Shown: positions 1 to 6,405, counted from the stretch's first letter. The stretch: 6,912 nt of DNA from Competibacteraceae bacterium UBA2788 (GCA_002352185.1 DEHY01000131.1:1-6912); one strand, 5' to 3'. Translations and numbers: made by a program. The notes: a model not told the origin generated them from the sequence alone.

Positions 1-1319
1 CGCAGGCTCATGATGAGATAGCGGGTGGCGGCCATCAAATCGTCGTACTCCTTCACCACCTTGCCGTCGGCGCGGTGATAGAGCCGAAATTCCTCCCACC
101 AGTCGGCCAGGTGCCGCGCCACCTTGAAGCGCCCGGTCAGCATCCGATCCAGCAGCTCCATCAGCCCGGCCTCGACTCCGATGGAGCCGTCGGGAAAGGC
201 GGCATGATCCGGCAACAGGTTCACCCCCTGGCGGCGGTACTGCGCCGCCAGCGCCTCGCCGGAATCCTTGGAGTGCTGATAGCCGTCATGGGGCCAGGCC
301 ATCGGAATCCACGCCCCCCGCGCCCGGAAGGCGGCGGCGTGAATCACCGGCGTCGCCTCCTTGACCCGGTAGGCGTCGTACACATAGACGGTATCGGCGT
401 CGCGATCCCAGCGCGCCCACACCGCCGCAGTCGGATGGTCCCAGCCAAAGTCCAGCGCCGCCAGCGCCGGGAAATGGCGCGGAAAGGCCATGGCCTCGAA
501 CGCGAGGGCGGCCTCGTCCACCGGGAAGATGCGCCCGGAGCCGAGAATCGGGGCGCCGTTGATCCGCGCTTCGCGTTGGTGCGCCGGGTAGCCGGCGATG
601 AGGGCGGCGCGCTGCGCTGCGTCGTAATGCAGGGCGTCGTGGATCGTCATGTTGATGTCGATCCGATCCGGGGCCGGTTCGTACAGGAAGCGCCGCACCA
701 CCGCGCTCATCCCCAGCAGCGGGGTGAAGGTCAGCCACACCCGGCCATGGGTCGCGTTGGTGCGGGTCAGTCCCTCCAGATACAGATCGAGCGGCGGCTC
801 CTCGTCGAACGCCACCAGGTCCAGGGTTTCGCCCTGCCAGCGCTCGCGGCCCTGGTCATAGGTCTTGAAGGTCAGGGTCGAGACGCCGCCGCTGGCATGG
901 CGCACCCGCACCGTATCCACCAGCCCGGCCACCCCGCGCGCGGCGGTCTGGCTCAGCAGGGTATCGCCGGGAATCGCGCCGGTCCCCCAGTCGCCGGGGC
1001 GGCCCAGCAACAACCGTTGCAGGGTGTCGCGGGTGGTCTGGGCGGTTTCGCTGGCCGCCCAGGCGGCAATGGGACGCGCCCAGGTTCGCCCCGGCCAATC
1101 GGCGGGATAGCGCCCGGTCAGATGCATCGCCAGCTCCATGCCGGCGGCCAGCGTCTTGCCGAGCTGGTTGCCGGCCCGCAGCAGGACTTCGCGATAGGTC
1201 TTGCCCGCCGCGTGGAATTCCTGTTGTTTGGGATAGGGGCGGTAGTCGGCCAGCCGGTTGCGGGCCTGCCGGCGAGCGTGGGCGTCGAGCCGCTGGCGCA
1301 GTTCAGTGTGCGGGTCCAA
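1..1319 (-). CDS. terL: Phage terminase large subunit, 3' end outside window
   Basis: This is the motor of phage DNA packaging. An N-terminal ATPase drives DNA into the prohead and a C-terminal RNase H-fold nuclease cuts the concatemer. I see 439 residues. The Walker A motif is AGNQLGKT at residues 49-56 and the Walker B motif is LDLVAFDEEPP at 166-176, with D172 and E173. A likely coupling motif, LTFTP, is at 196-200. Nuclease-type acidic motifs are ALDFGWDHP (D290) and YDDLMAATRY (D426, D427). The last motif normally lies near the C-terminus, so little is probably missing beyond the left edge. The start is taken as TTG at 1319, because an in-frame TGA lies two codons upstream and no ATG or GTG occurs before the conserved region. 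The gene overlaps the upstream small gene by 17 bp, which suggests translational coupling. The family assignment is firm; the exact start is less so. Confidence 0.93.
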   Translation of the reverse strand, partial: MDPHTELRQRLDAHARRQARNRLADYRPYPKQQEFHAAGKTYREVLLRAGNQLGKTLAAGMELAMHLTGRYPADWPGRTWARPIAAWAASETAQTTRDTLQRLLLGRPGDWGTGAIPGDTLLSQTAARGVAGLVDTVRVRHASGGVSTLTFKTYDQGRERWQGETLDLVAFDEEPPLDLYLEGLTRTNATHGRVWLTFTPLLGMSAVVRRFLYEPAPDRIDINMTIHDALHYDAAQRAALIAGYPAHQREARINGAPILGSGRIFPVDEAALAFEAMAFPRHFPALAALDFGWDHPTAAVWARWDRDADTVYVYDAYRVKEATPVIHAAAFRARGAWIPMAWPHDGYQHSKDSGEALAAQYRRQGVNLLPDHAAFPDGSIGVEAGLMELLDRMLTGRFKVARHLADWWEEFRLYHRADGKVVKEYDDLMAATRYLIMSL

Positions 1320-1671
1320 GGTTCAACGCTCGCAGCAGTTCGTGAATGCGGGCCAGATTCTGGGCCGGATCGAGCGTGACCGTAGGGTCGGCGTCGGCGT
1401 CCAGGCTCCAGGCGCGGCGTTCGTCGGCCTGGCGGATGCGCAGCGTCTCTGCTTGCAGCTTGGCCAGCCGGGCCAGTTCCAAATTGCGGGTGTGGTGCGC
1501 GTCCCACCACAGGTCCAGATGATCCGCCCATTCCGCCCGATGCCGCGCCAATACCGCCGCCCGCTGTTCCGGTTCGCTGAGCGCGGCCAGCGACTCCCGG
1601 CCCTGGCGTTGCCGCGCCGTCTGCGGATGGAGTTCGAGGTCGAGATCGAGGTCGAGTGAGCGTTGCGGCAT
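1303..1671 (-). CDS. Small protein upstream of terL, probable terminase small subunit
   Basis: This is a 122-aa mostly helical, charged protein directly upstream of, and overlapping, the large terminase gene, where phages usually encode the small terminase subunit that recognises the packaging site. The segment around residues 35-85 (RHRAEWADHLDLWW, then ELARLAKLQAETLRIRQADERRAW) resembles, from memory, small-subunit-like proteins of proteobacterial prophages; I could not search it. Those often carry an N-terminal helix-turn-helix, and none is visible here. The start is ATG at 1671. The frame is closed by TAA only ten codons upstream, so a longer N-terminus is not possible without a frameshift. 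The Shine-Dalgarno signal is weak (GTGAG about 10 nt upstream). Residues 6-13 are a short Leu/Asp repeat. It could instead be an unrelated packaging accessory protein. Confidence 0.68.
   Translation of the reverse strand: MPQRSLDLDLDLELHPQTARQRQGRESLAALSEPEQRAAVLARHRAEWADHLDLWWDAHHTRNLELARLAKLQAETLRIRQADERRAWSLDADADPTVTLDPAQNLARIHELLRALNLGPAH
1635..1658. repeat. Four-unit 6-bp tandem repeat inside a coding region
   Basis: Four imperfect copies of CGAGRT lie near the 5' end of the terminase-linked small gene and encode the alternating Leu-Asp stretch at residues 6-13. The unit length is a multiple of three, so copy-number change would add or remove residues without a frameshift. Confidence 0.6.
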
Positions 1672-1774
1672 AAGGTCGGACTCACGGTTGAAACGGATTT
1701 AAGGATGGCGCGGATTCAAGCAGGATACGCCGCACGCGCCCTCTGGGTTACAAAAAACTGAACCCCAAGCCGCT

Positions 1775-1803
1775 TGACCCCCCGCCCCGGACGGCGCTTA
1801 GCC
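1775..1803 (+). repeat. 29-bp direct repeat, left copy
   Basis: The sequence from TGACCCCCCGCC to GGCGCTTAGCC matches 2166-2194 at 26 of 29 positions in the same orientation. It contains the stop codon of the 73-aa minus-strand gene (1798-1800). With the right copy it brackets the divergent two-gene cassette exactly. Confidence 0.75.
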
Positions 1804-2019
1804 TTCCGAATCCGCCATGGCCAACAGCGCCGTCTTGCAGCGTTCCAGCAGCCACAGCACGTCGCCACCGTCCGCCAGACTGCTGGCAAAATACTCTTCC
1901 CCCGTGGTGGAATAGCCCAGCACCACGACTGATTCCAGGCGATCCTGCGCGGCGTCGAGGATGCGATTCGGCGGCAAATCCAGCCGGGTAATGTGGTTGA
2001 GCGGTATCACTTTTCCCAT
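1798..2019 (-). CDS. Conserved small phage-associated protein (73 aa), function unknown
   Basis: This 73-aa protein begins MGKVIPLNHITRLDLPPN and contains ESVVVLGY, GEEYFASSLADGGDVLWLLER and a helical C-terminus. From memory, small prophage proteins with a 'YFASS.ADGGDVLWLLE' core are common near phage structural and lysogeny genes, but I know no assigned biochemical role. The ATG at 2019 is preferred over an in-frame TTG at 2037, because GGGAAG lies 5-6 nt upstream of the ATG and the TTG would overlap the divergent gene. Its start faces that of the 45-aa plus-strand gene across only 11 bp. Its stop codon lies within the left copy of the 29-bp repeat. A function in regulation or anti-defence would be only a guess. 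Confidence 0.8.
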   Translation of the reverse strand: MGKVIPLNHITRLDLPPNRILDAAQDRLESVVVLGYSTTGEEYFASSLADGGDVLWLLERCKTALLAMADSEG

Positions 2020-2030
2020 GAGGTCTTCCC
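2020..2030. promoter_or_regulatory. 11-bp gap carrying ribosome-binding sites for both divergent genes
   Basis: The gap is GAGGTCTTCCC. Read on plus it supplies GAGG 7 nt before the ATG at 2031. Read on minus it supplies GGGAAG before the ATG at 2019. The gap is too short for either promoter, so each promoter would have to lie inside the other gene and the two mRNAs would be complementary at their 5' ends. Confidence 0.7.
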
Positions 2031-2168
2031 ATGTCAAAAAAAAGCGGCGGTCAGAAAATCGGTCGTGATGCAGCGACCGGGCGGTTTATCCCGGTCTCCG
2101 AGGCCCAGCGACGGAAGAAAACTGCGGTCGTGGAAACCGTAAAAAAGCCCACCGTCAAACAGAAATAA
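2031..2168 (+). CDS. Small basic conserved protein (45 aa), function unknown
   Basis: This 45-aa Lys/Arg-rich protein starts MSKKSGGQKIGRDAATGRF and continues IPVSEAQRRKKTAVVETVKK before TAA at 2166. The pattern 'GRDA.TGRFIPV..A..R...T.VET.KK' is one I recognise from very small proteins scattered through proteobacterial genomes and mobile elements; no function is established that I can name. The start is well supported by GAGG at optimal spacing. Codons 2-5 contain a run of eight A. It is the only plus-strand gene in the packaging block. It is divergent from the 73-aa gene and convergent with the giant minus-strand gene, which ends 38 bp downstream. The stop codon lies at the start of the right copy of the 29-bp repeat. 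Confidence 0.75.
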   Translation: MSKKSGGQKIGRDAATGRFIPVSEAQRRKKTAVVETVKKPTVKQK

Positions 2169-2194
2169 CCCCCCGCCACGGACGGCGCTGAGCC
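2166..2194 (+). repeat. 29-bp direct repeat, right copy
   Basis: It matches 1775-1803 with three mismatches (second, thirteenth and twenty-fifth bases). It begins with the stop codon of the 45-aa gene and runs into a hairpin. The left copy has the same core, but its hairpin arm is degenerate. Confidence 0.75.
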
Positions 2195-2197
2195 GTC
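2181..2197. terminator. Hairpin between convergent gene ends
   Basis: GACGGC, a 5-nt loop (GCTGA) and GCCGTC form a perfect 6-bp stem between the stop of the 45-aa plus gene and the stop of the giant minus gene. There is no clear T-run on either side, so it is only a possible bidirectional or Rho-assisted terminator. Confidence 0.4.
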
Positions 2198-2206
2198 GAG
2201 TACGCA

Positions 2207-5200
2207 CTAAGGCAGCGCCGCGATCAGCCGTTGCGCCATCGCGGTTTGCCGGCGGCGCAGCGCATCGATCCGGGCCTGCTTTTCGGTTCCGCTCAGGGTC
2301 GGGTCGTTGGCAATCCGCCGTTCGGCTTGGCCCAGTTGCGAAAACAGCCGCGCCCCCGCCTCCATCGCCCCGCTTTGCGCCAGTTCCCGGCGCTGCATCG
2401 CCACCTGCCGGCGCACCCCCGCCGCATCGCCCAACCGTTCAAAGAGATGCAGATCCGCCGCAGCCTGGCGGGTGGTCTTCAGCTTCTCGTAGAACTCGGT
2501 GGTGTAGCGGTTGCTGCGGCCATCGGGCGCGAAGCTCTGGATGAAATCGCCAATCAGCGGTAAATCCCGCGCGCCGCGATCCGGGCGTTCCGGCATCTGC
2601 GCCAGCGGGCGGGCGATCCGGTCGCCCAGCGACAACGCCTGCGCGCCCAGCCAGCCCAAATAGCCGTTGACCAGGTGATCGATCTGCACCGGCGACACGC
2701 CCAGCGTTCCCAGCCCGGCCCGGCTCAACCCGACGCCGACCGCCGAGGTGTTCGGACCGCTGCGCAACTCGGGCGAGAGCCGCTCCATCGCCAGATTCTC
2801 GATGGGCCGCCGGGTGAAGGAATCCCGGTTGGCGTACACCTCCAGCAGCGGTTGCAGCGCCTGCGGGGTCGGGTCGAAGTGGAAGGTCTGCAACAGTATC
2901 TGCCGCAACCGCTCGGCGAACAGTTTCCCGGTCGCTGTCGGGTCCGCGATCTGCTCGACCAGCCGCTCCGCCACCGTGCCCAGCGCGCCCACTTCAAACG
3001 GCTTGGGAATGCGCCAGGGCTGATCGCCGATCTTGAACCACCAGTAGGCATCCCGATCCCACTGCTCGCGGGCCTGGAAGTCCTCATCGTCCCGGTAGTG
3101 CAGGTACAGGACGATGGAGGCCAGGGCGATGGCGGCGCTGGTCGCGGCAAAGCGCAACGCCTGCTGCTTTTCTCCCGCGCTGGCCTTGCTGACCAGCCGC
3201 CGCGCCAGCGGCTTCACCCCCTGCCGATAGAGCACGTCCAGACCCTGAATCCGGGCGTTCAAGAACGGAACCATCGTAATCAGCATCCGGGTGGCCGGCC
3301 AGGCCCCGCTTTGGGCGAAGTCCAGCGTGTCGCGCGCCGCCAGCGCCGCTTGCAGATGGGTCTTGCCGGCTTTGCGCAACTGCTCGTACAGCGCCGCCCG
3401 GTTGGCGGTTTCCAGCCGGTCGCCGAACCGTTGCCAGGCGTCGAAGCCCTTTTTGAGGGTCTCGATCAGCCCGGCGATTTTCTGCCGGGAGTCCAGCACG
3501 GTATCGGGCTGCCAGCCGGCGATGGCCCGCGCCGCCGCGTGTGGGTCGCCCTCGCGCAGACTGCCGAAGCGGAACGTCCCGCCGCCGGCCAGCAGCGCCG
3601 CCTGGGTGGCCGTGCCTTCCTGGGCCGCCCGGTAGCCCTGGATCACGTTGTTGGGCACGTTGCGGCTGATCCCGGACACCGCCAGCACGTTGAGCGAATC
3701 GCGCAGCAGGTTGCGGGCCTTGAACGCCGGCGAGATCGTCGCGCCCAGGGTCAGCGCCCGCTTGAAGCCGCCGAACAGCGTCAGCAGGGTGCTGTTCAGC
3801 GCCGGAGCGGTCAGCGCGCTCACCGCCTCCAGCGTCAACGGATCACGGACGCTGTAGTGGGTCTTCTGCCCGACCTGCATCACCCAGACCGAGTGTTTGT
3901 CGGCCTGCGCCTCATGGATTTTTTCGGCGACGCCCAGATGGCTTGCGGTCTCCAGCGCCAGGGTGGCGGCGCGGTTCTTCAGGCCGGCGTCGATCAGGTG
4001 ATGCCAGTTGCGCAGGATGTTCTGCAACGGATCGCCCAGCGGCTCCGCGCCGCCCTTGAGCTTCTCGAACGCCTTTTGCCGCACCATCTGCCCGCCGCTG
4101 GTCGGGCCGCGCACCGCGCCGGCGTCGTCGATCACCCGGTAGAACGGCAGATAAAAGTCGTGTTCCCACTGGGCGCGCTGGGCGGCGTCGAACAGACCGC
4201 TGTGTTCGGCCACGTCCAGCACGGATTTTTGAAGGGACCGGTAGCGGGCGAACGCCTGGCGGTAGGCGGCGTCGCGGCTCTTGCCGTCGGCCATCGTGCC
4301 GTTATTGAGGGTGAGACCGGCGGCGATTTCGGCAGCGGTGAACAGCCGTTCGCGCCCTTCGCTCATCAAGCGTTGCGAGCGATGGGCGATGATCCATTGC
4401 CAGAAACGATTCAGTTCACCGGCTTGAGCGACGGGTTCGAGCGCCTTGGCCAGTCCGTTCCGCGTCTCGCGGACGTTGAGCGCGCCGCCGTCCCAGTACA
4501 GCCGCCCGTGCAGGAACAAAGCTTCCAGCGCCCCTTCCGCCGAGCGCGACATCTTGGCCGCCACCCAGGCGGACACGTCGGCATGGGTGTCCGCAGCGTC
4601 GCGCCCGAACCGTTGCCGATCCAGCTCCAGCAGCCGGGCGTAGCGATCCACCAGCCCCGCGCGCAACCGGGTCGGCAGGGTGGAGCGCATCTCGGCCAGC
4701 CGCTCGCGCCAGCCTTTCGGCTCCGCCCCGATCTTCTCGGCCATACTGCGCACCTCCGGCGACAGGTCGTCGGTCCAGTTCAGGGCGCGGGAGAACTGGG
4801 CATCGCGAGCCGTCGGAAAGGTGCGTTGCGCCACGCCGCGCCGGATGCCCTCGGCGATGGCGCGTAGTGTTTCATTGACTTCGGATCGGGTGACTTGACC
4901 GCGTAACAGTCCGATTTTACGCAACTGCGCGACCAGCCAGGACACGGTGCGATCCCAGACGTGCGGGATCACCCCTTCGCGTAACTGTTCCGCCGCGCGG
5001 GCAAACAGTTCTTCGGCCTGCATGTCGGCGGATTCGTGCCCATACTGCCGTTCGACCTCACGCGCCAGAGTCCGTAACCCCGGTGCGTTTTTCGAGGCAA
5101 TCAATCGGTCGAGGAGCGCACGCTTCGCCTCCGGCGGAAGCAGGTTAATACCGTAGTGAGCCAGGATTTCATGCCGGAGCGTGCGCTCGACGGCGGATCG

Positions 5201-5884
5201 GCCACCAGCAGCTTCCGCAGGGAAGGCCGCAGCCACGAGTCCAACGGTATTTCGTCCTCGTTCGGTGGCGCGGTCGGCTCCGGCGATGGCCGGGAGGAAG
5301 AAGCCGGAGGATCGGGGTGCTCCCAAATCGGTTCCGGCACCGAAAAAGTCAGACAGGTTCGGTCTGACGGCGAGTTCGAGGTTGGTTTTTTCCGAAACAT
5401 TCAGCCCCCGCAAAAACTCATCCGCAATGGCTTGGACCCGCTCGACCGGCATTCCGGCAGGCAAAGCCTCGGACGGGAGCAGGGACGCCTTAGCATACTG
5501 AACCGAACGCCCCGCGACGAGATCAGCGGTTTCTGGAGCCGCGCCTTTTGCGCCGCTCGCGGCGGCTCCGGGCGCTTCCGCCTCTTGCCGGATTTGCGCT
5601 ACGAGGTCGGGGTTGGTGCTCCACGTCTCCCAGGCGTCGCGTTCCTGCTTGATCTCGGCGATCTTGGCGCGAACCGCGTCCGGGTCGGCGACATCGACGC
5701 CCAGCTTGCGCGCCTGTTCCGGGCGCTTGGCCGCACCTTGCACGGCGGCCAGTTGCTCGGACAGTTGCCGCTGGCGGCGGTTGGCGATGCGCGCCATCGC
5801 TTCGGCCTGGCGCATCGCCGAAGAGTCGAAGCCGAACATATCGAGGTTGGCATCCGCCATCCCCAGCGACTTCACCGCCTGCAT
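2207..5884 (-). CDS. Giant phage polyvalent protein with zincin-like motif and LPD38-type C-terminus, N-terminally truncated
   Basis: At least 1225 aa. The first 100 residues (FGFD at 17-20, AAVQGAAKRPEQARKLGVDV at 46-65) match, from memory, the tail of the DdrB/ParB-like region found in phage polyvalent proteins. Residues 233-250 hold TLRHEILAHYG (HExxxH at 238-243), a zincin-type motif; acidic residues at 291-292 might be a further ligand. The C-terminal half has landmarks of the large polyvalent protein-associated domain 38: NLLRDSLN at 725-732, PFLNARIQGLDVLYR at 873-887, a hydrophobic helix at about 912-928, and IPKPFEVGALGT at 959-970. Such proteins are known or proposed to be injected with phage DNA to counter host defences. 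ATG 5884 is only the first ATG: coding-like sequence continues upstream to a TGA at 6005-6007 without ATG, GTG or TTG. The N-terminus therefore appears lost, and expression is uncertain. Confidence 0.85.
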   Translation of the reverse strand: MQAVKSLGMADANLDMFGFDSSAMRQAEAMARIANRRQRQLSEQLAAVQGAAKRPEQARKLGVDVADPDAVRAKIAEIKQERDAWETWSTNPDLVAQIRQEAEAPGAAASGAKGAAPETADLVAGRSVQYAKASLLPSEALPAGMPVERVQAIADEFLRGLNVSEKTNLELAVRPNLSDFFGAGTDLGAPRSSGFFLPAIAGADRATERGRNTVGLVAAAFPAEAAGGRSAVERTLRHEILAHYGINLLPPEAKRALLDRLIASKNAPGLRTLAREVERQYGHESADMQAEELFARAAEQLREGVIPHVWDRTVSWLVAQLRKIGLLRGQVTRSEVNETLRAIAEGIRRGVAQRTFPTARDAQFSRALNWTDDLSPEVRSMAEKIGAEPKGWRERLAEMRSTLPTRLRAGLVDRYARLLELDRQRFGRDAADTHADVSAWVAAKMSRSAEGALEALFLHGRLYWDGGALNVRETRNGLAKALEPVAQAGELNRFWQWIIAHRSQRLMSEGRERLFTAAEIAAGLTLNNGTMADGKSRDAAYRQAFARYRSLQKSVLDVAEHSGLFDAAQRAQWEHDFYLPFYRVIDDAGAVRGPTSGGQMVRQKAFEKLKGGAEPLGDPLQNILRNWHHLIDAGLKNRAATLALETASHLGVAEKIHEAQADKHSVWVMQVGQKTHYSVRDPLTLEAVSALTAPALNSTLLTLFGGFKRALTLGATISPAFKARNLLRDSLNVLAVSGISRNVPNNVIQGYRAAQEGTATQAALLAGGGTFRFGSLREGDPHAAARAIAGWQPDTVLDSRQKIAGLIETLKKGFDAWQRFGDRLETANRAALYEQLRKAGKTHLQAALAARDTLDFAQSGAWPATRMLITMVPFLNARIQGLDVLYRQGVKPLARRLVSKASAGEKQQALRFAATSAAIALASIVLYLHYRDDEDFQAREQWDRDAYWWFKIGDQPWRIPKPFEVGALGTVAERLVEQIADPTATGKLFAERLRQILLQTFHFDPTPQALQPLLEVYANRDSFTRRPIENLAMERLSPELRSGPNTSAVGVGLSRAGLGTLGVSPVQIDHLVNGYLGWLGAQALSLGDRIARPLAQMPERPDRGARDLPLIGDFIQSFAPDGRSNRYTTEFYEKLKTTRQAAADLHLFERLGDAAGVRRQVAMQRRELAQSGAMEAGARLFSQLGQAERRIANDPTLSGTEKQARIDALRRRQTAMAQRLIAALP

Positions 5885-5996
5885 GAGATTGGCGGCGGTG
5901 GCGATGCTTTTTCCCTCCTGGAGGGCCTTAATGCCTACGGCTTGCAGGCGCTCGTTGCGGGGGGCGGTTTGGGCGATGCGCCAGGCGGCGTCGTTT

Positions 5997-6098
5997 GAGG
6001 AAGATCAAGACGCGCTGTGGGGAAAGCTGACGCTTGAAAAGCAGGCTGCTATCAAGCAGATGATCCTGGCGATGTTGCCAGCAACGCTTTCAAAATAA
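5997..6098 (+). pseudogene. 3' fragment of an unidentified plus-strand gene
   Basis: Reading plus from about 5997 gives EEDQDALWGKLTLEKQAAIK, then QMILAMLPATLSK and TAA at 6096. It has a natural amphipathic-helix composition, lower GC than the DNA to its left, and 'ALW..LT.E.Q....Q.IL..L' spacing like the C-terminal tails of small proteins that accompany recombinases or transposases. That resemblance is weak. Left of about 5997 the frame is only antisense to the giant phage gene, so no real N-terminus exists. It is most simply the severed end of a gene joined to the truncated phage gene. It could be chance. Confidence 0.45.
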
Positions 6099-6118
6099 GA
6101 AGGCGTCGCCTGGCCGGA

Positions 6119-6141
6119 AGGGGCGGGCGTCAAGCGCCCCT
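6119..6141 (+). terminator. Hairpin after the fragment, before the promoter
   Basis: AGGGGCG, a 9-nt loop and CGCCCCT form a perfect 7-bp stem 20 bp past the TAA at 6096-6098 and 15 bp before the next promoter. No T-run follows, so intrinsic termination is doubtful. The loop includes GTCAAG, part of a motif repeated at 1770-1789 and 6763-6782. Confidence 0.4.
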
Positions 6142-6156
6142 CATCGCGAACCGCTA

Positions 6157-6184
6157 TTGACACGATAACGCTATCGTGTATAAT
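6157..6184 (+). promoter_or_regulatory. Consensus sigma70 promoter
   Basis: TTGACA at 6157-6162 and TATAAT at 6179-6184 are both perfect, with a 16-bp spacer. It points right, toward the 22-aa and zinc-finger genes, with a predicted start near 6191. This strength in GC-rich DNA suggests a transcript that needs repression. Confidence 0.85.
6160..6179. promoter_or_regulatory. Inverted-repeat operator inside the promoter spacer
   Basis: ACACGATA (6160-6167), a 4-bp centre ACGC and TATCGTGT (6172-6179) form a perfect 8-bp inverted repeat filling the space between the -35 and -10 boxes and overlapping both. This placement is typical of sites for small dimeric helix-turn-helix repressors, including toxin-antitoxin antitoxins and phage repressors. 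No such repressor gene is visible in this window. Confidence 0.75.
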
Positions 6185-6190
6185 GGTTCC

Positions 6191-6280
6191 CATGCACTGG
6201 GGTTAGGCGGTGCAAGGGAAACCCCGGACGGTCCGGGAGAGGGACGGGGAACCCGAAGATTCCCCACCACAGGAGAGCCG
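6191..6280 (+). promoter_or_regulatory. Structured 5' leader with three hairpins
   Basis: Between the predicted transcript start and the 22-aa gene are three stems: TGCAC/GTGCA (6193-6197 with 6210-6214), CCCGGA/TCCGGG (6223-6228 with 6232-6237, 3-nt loop) and GGGGAA/TTCCCC (6246-6251 with 6260-6265). A four-codon frame ATG CAC TGG GGT TAG starts at 6192, practically at the transcript's 5' end. The last stem ends 5 nt before the AGGAG of the next gene. The leader could control translation or RNA stability. I do not recognise a known riboswitch. Confidence 0.45.
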
Positions 6281-6349
6281 ATGATGAGAGTCCTAATCCT
6301 CTTGATCATCATCCTCATCTTACTGGGCTGGTCGGCAGCCGCCTGGTAA
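6281..6349 (+). CDS. 22-aa hydrophobic membrane peptide
   Basis: The sequence is MMRVLILLIIILILLGWSAA plus AW, ending TAA at 6347. AGGAG at 6271-6275, 5 nt before the ATG, is an excellent ribosome-binding site. Residues 4-15 are almost entirely Leu and Ile, followed by Gly and a Trp-containing end, enough for one transmembrane helix with a short Arg-containing N-terminus. It is the first gene behind a strong, operator-bearing promoter and lies 56 bp before the zinc-finger gene. Peptides of this size and composition include type I toxins, small regulatory membrane proteins and phage lysis or exclusion peptides. Which of these it is cannot be told from sequence. The good ribosome site and clean context argue that it is translated. 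Confidence 0.65.
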   Translation: MMRVLILLIIILILLGWSAAAW

Positions 6350-6355
6350 GCGAGC

Positions 6356-6383
6356 GAGGATAGGGGCAAGGATGCCCCGCCTC
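6356..6383 (+). terminator. Hairpin between the 22-aa gene and the zinc-finger gene
   Basis: GAGG and GGGGCA pair with TGCCCC and CCTC around an AGGA loop, with a small internal bulge. The stem is followed by TCCTTTATTG, a weak T-rich tail. It may be an attenuator or partial terminator, or may stabilise the upstream mRNA. The next ribosome site starts 12 nt later. Confidence 0.45.
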
Positions 6384-6405
6384 TCCTTTATTGTAGGAGT
6401 CCCCC

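Noticed and set aside
75..1379. Plus-strand open frame of 434 codons
   Set aside because: It is antisense to the terminase gene, whose Walker and nuclease motifs are clear. The product is a low-complexity Arg/Gly/Pro/Gln string typical of the opposite strand of GC-rich genes.
1323..1685. Minus-strand 120-codon frame overlapping the terminase-linked small gene
   Set aside because: It is a frame-shifted copy of the same region, rich in Arg, Trp and Ser, and does not reach the terminase start as the 122-aa frame does.
1741..1775. Possible minus-strand terminator (GGGTT/AACCC around a T-rich loop)
   Set aside because: The T-run sits inside the loop rather than after a stem, and the stem is short.
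2675..4867. Plus-strand open frame of 730 codons
   Set aside because: It lies wholly antisense to the polyvalent protein gene and has the biased Arg/Gln/Gly/Leu composition of a shadow frame. No domain or ribosome site supports it.
5156..5996. Plus-strand frames antisense to the 5' part of the giant gene
   Set aside because: They mirror the minus-strand coding sequence and show no own features. Only the part after about 5997 looks protein-like.
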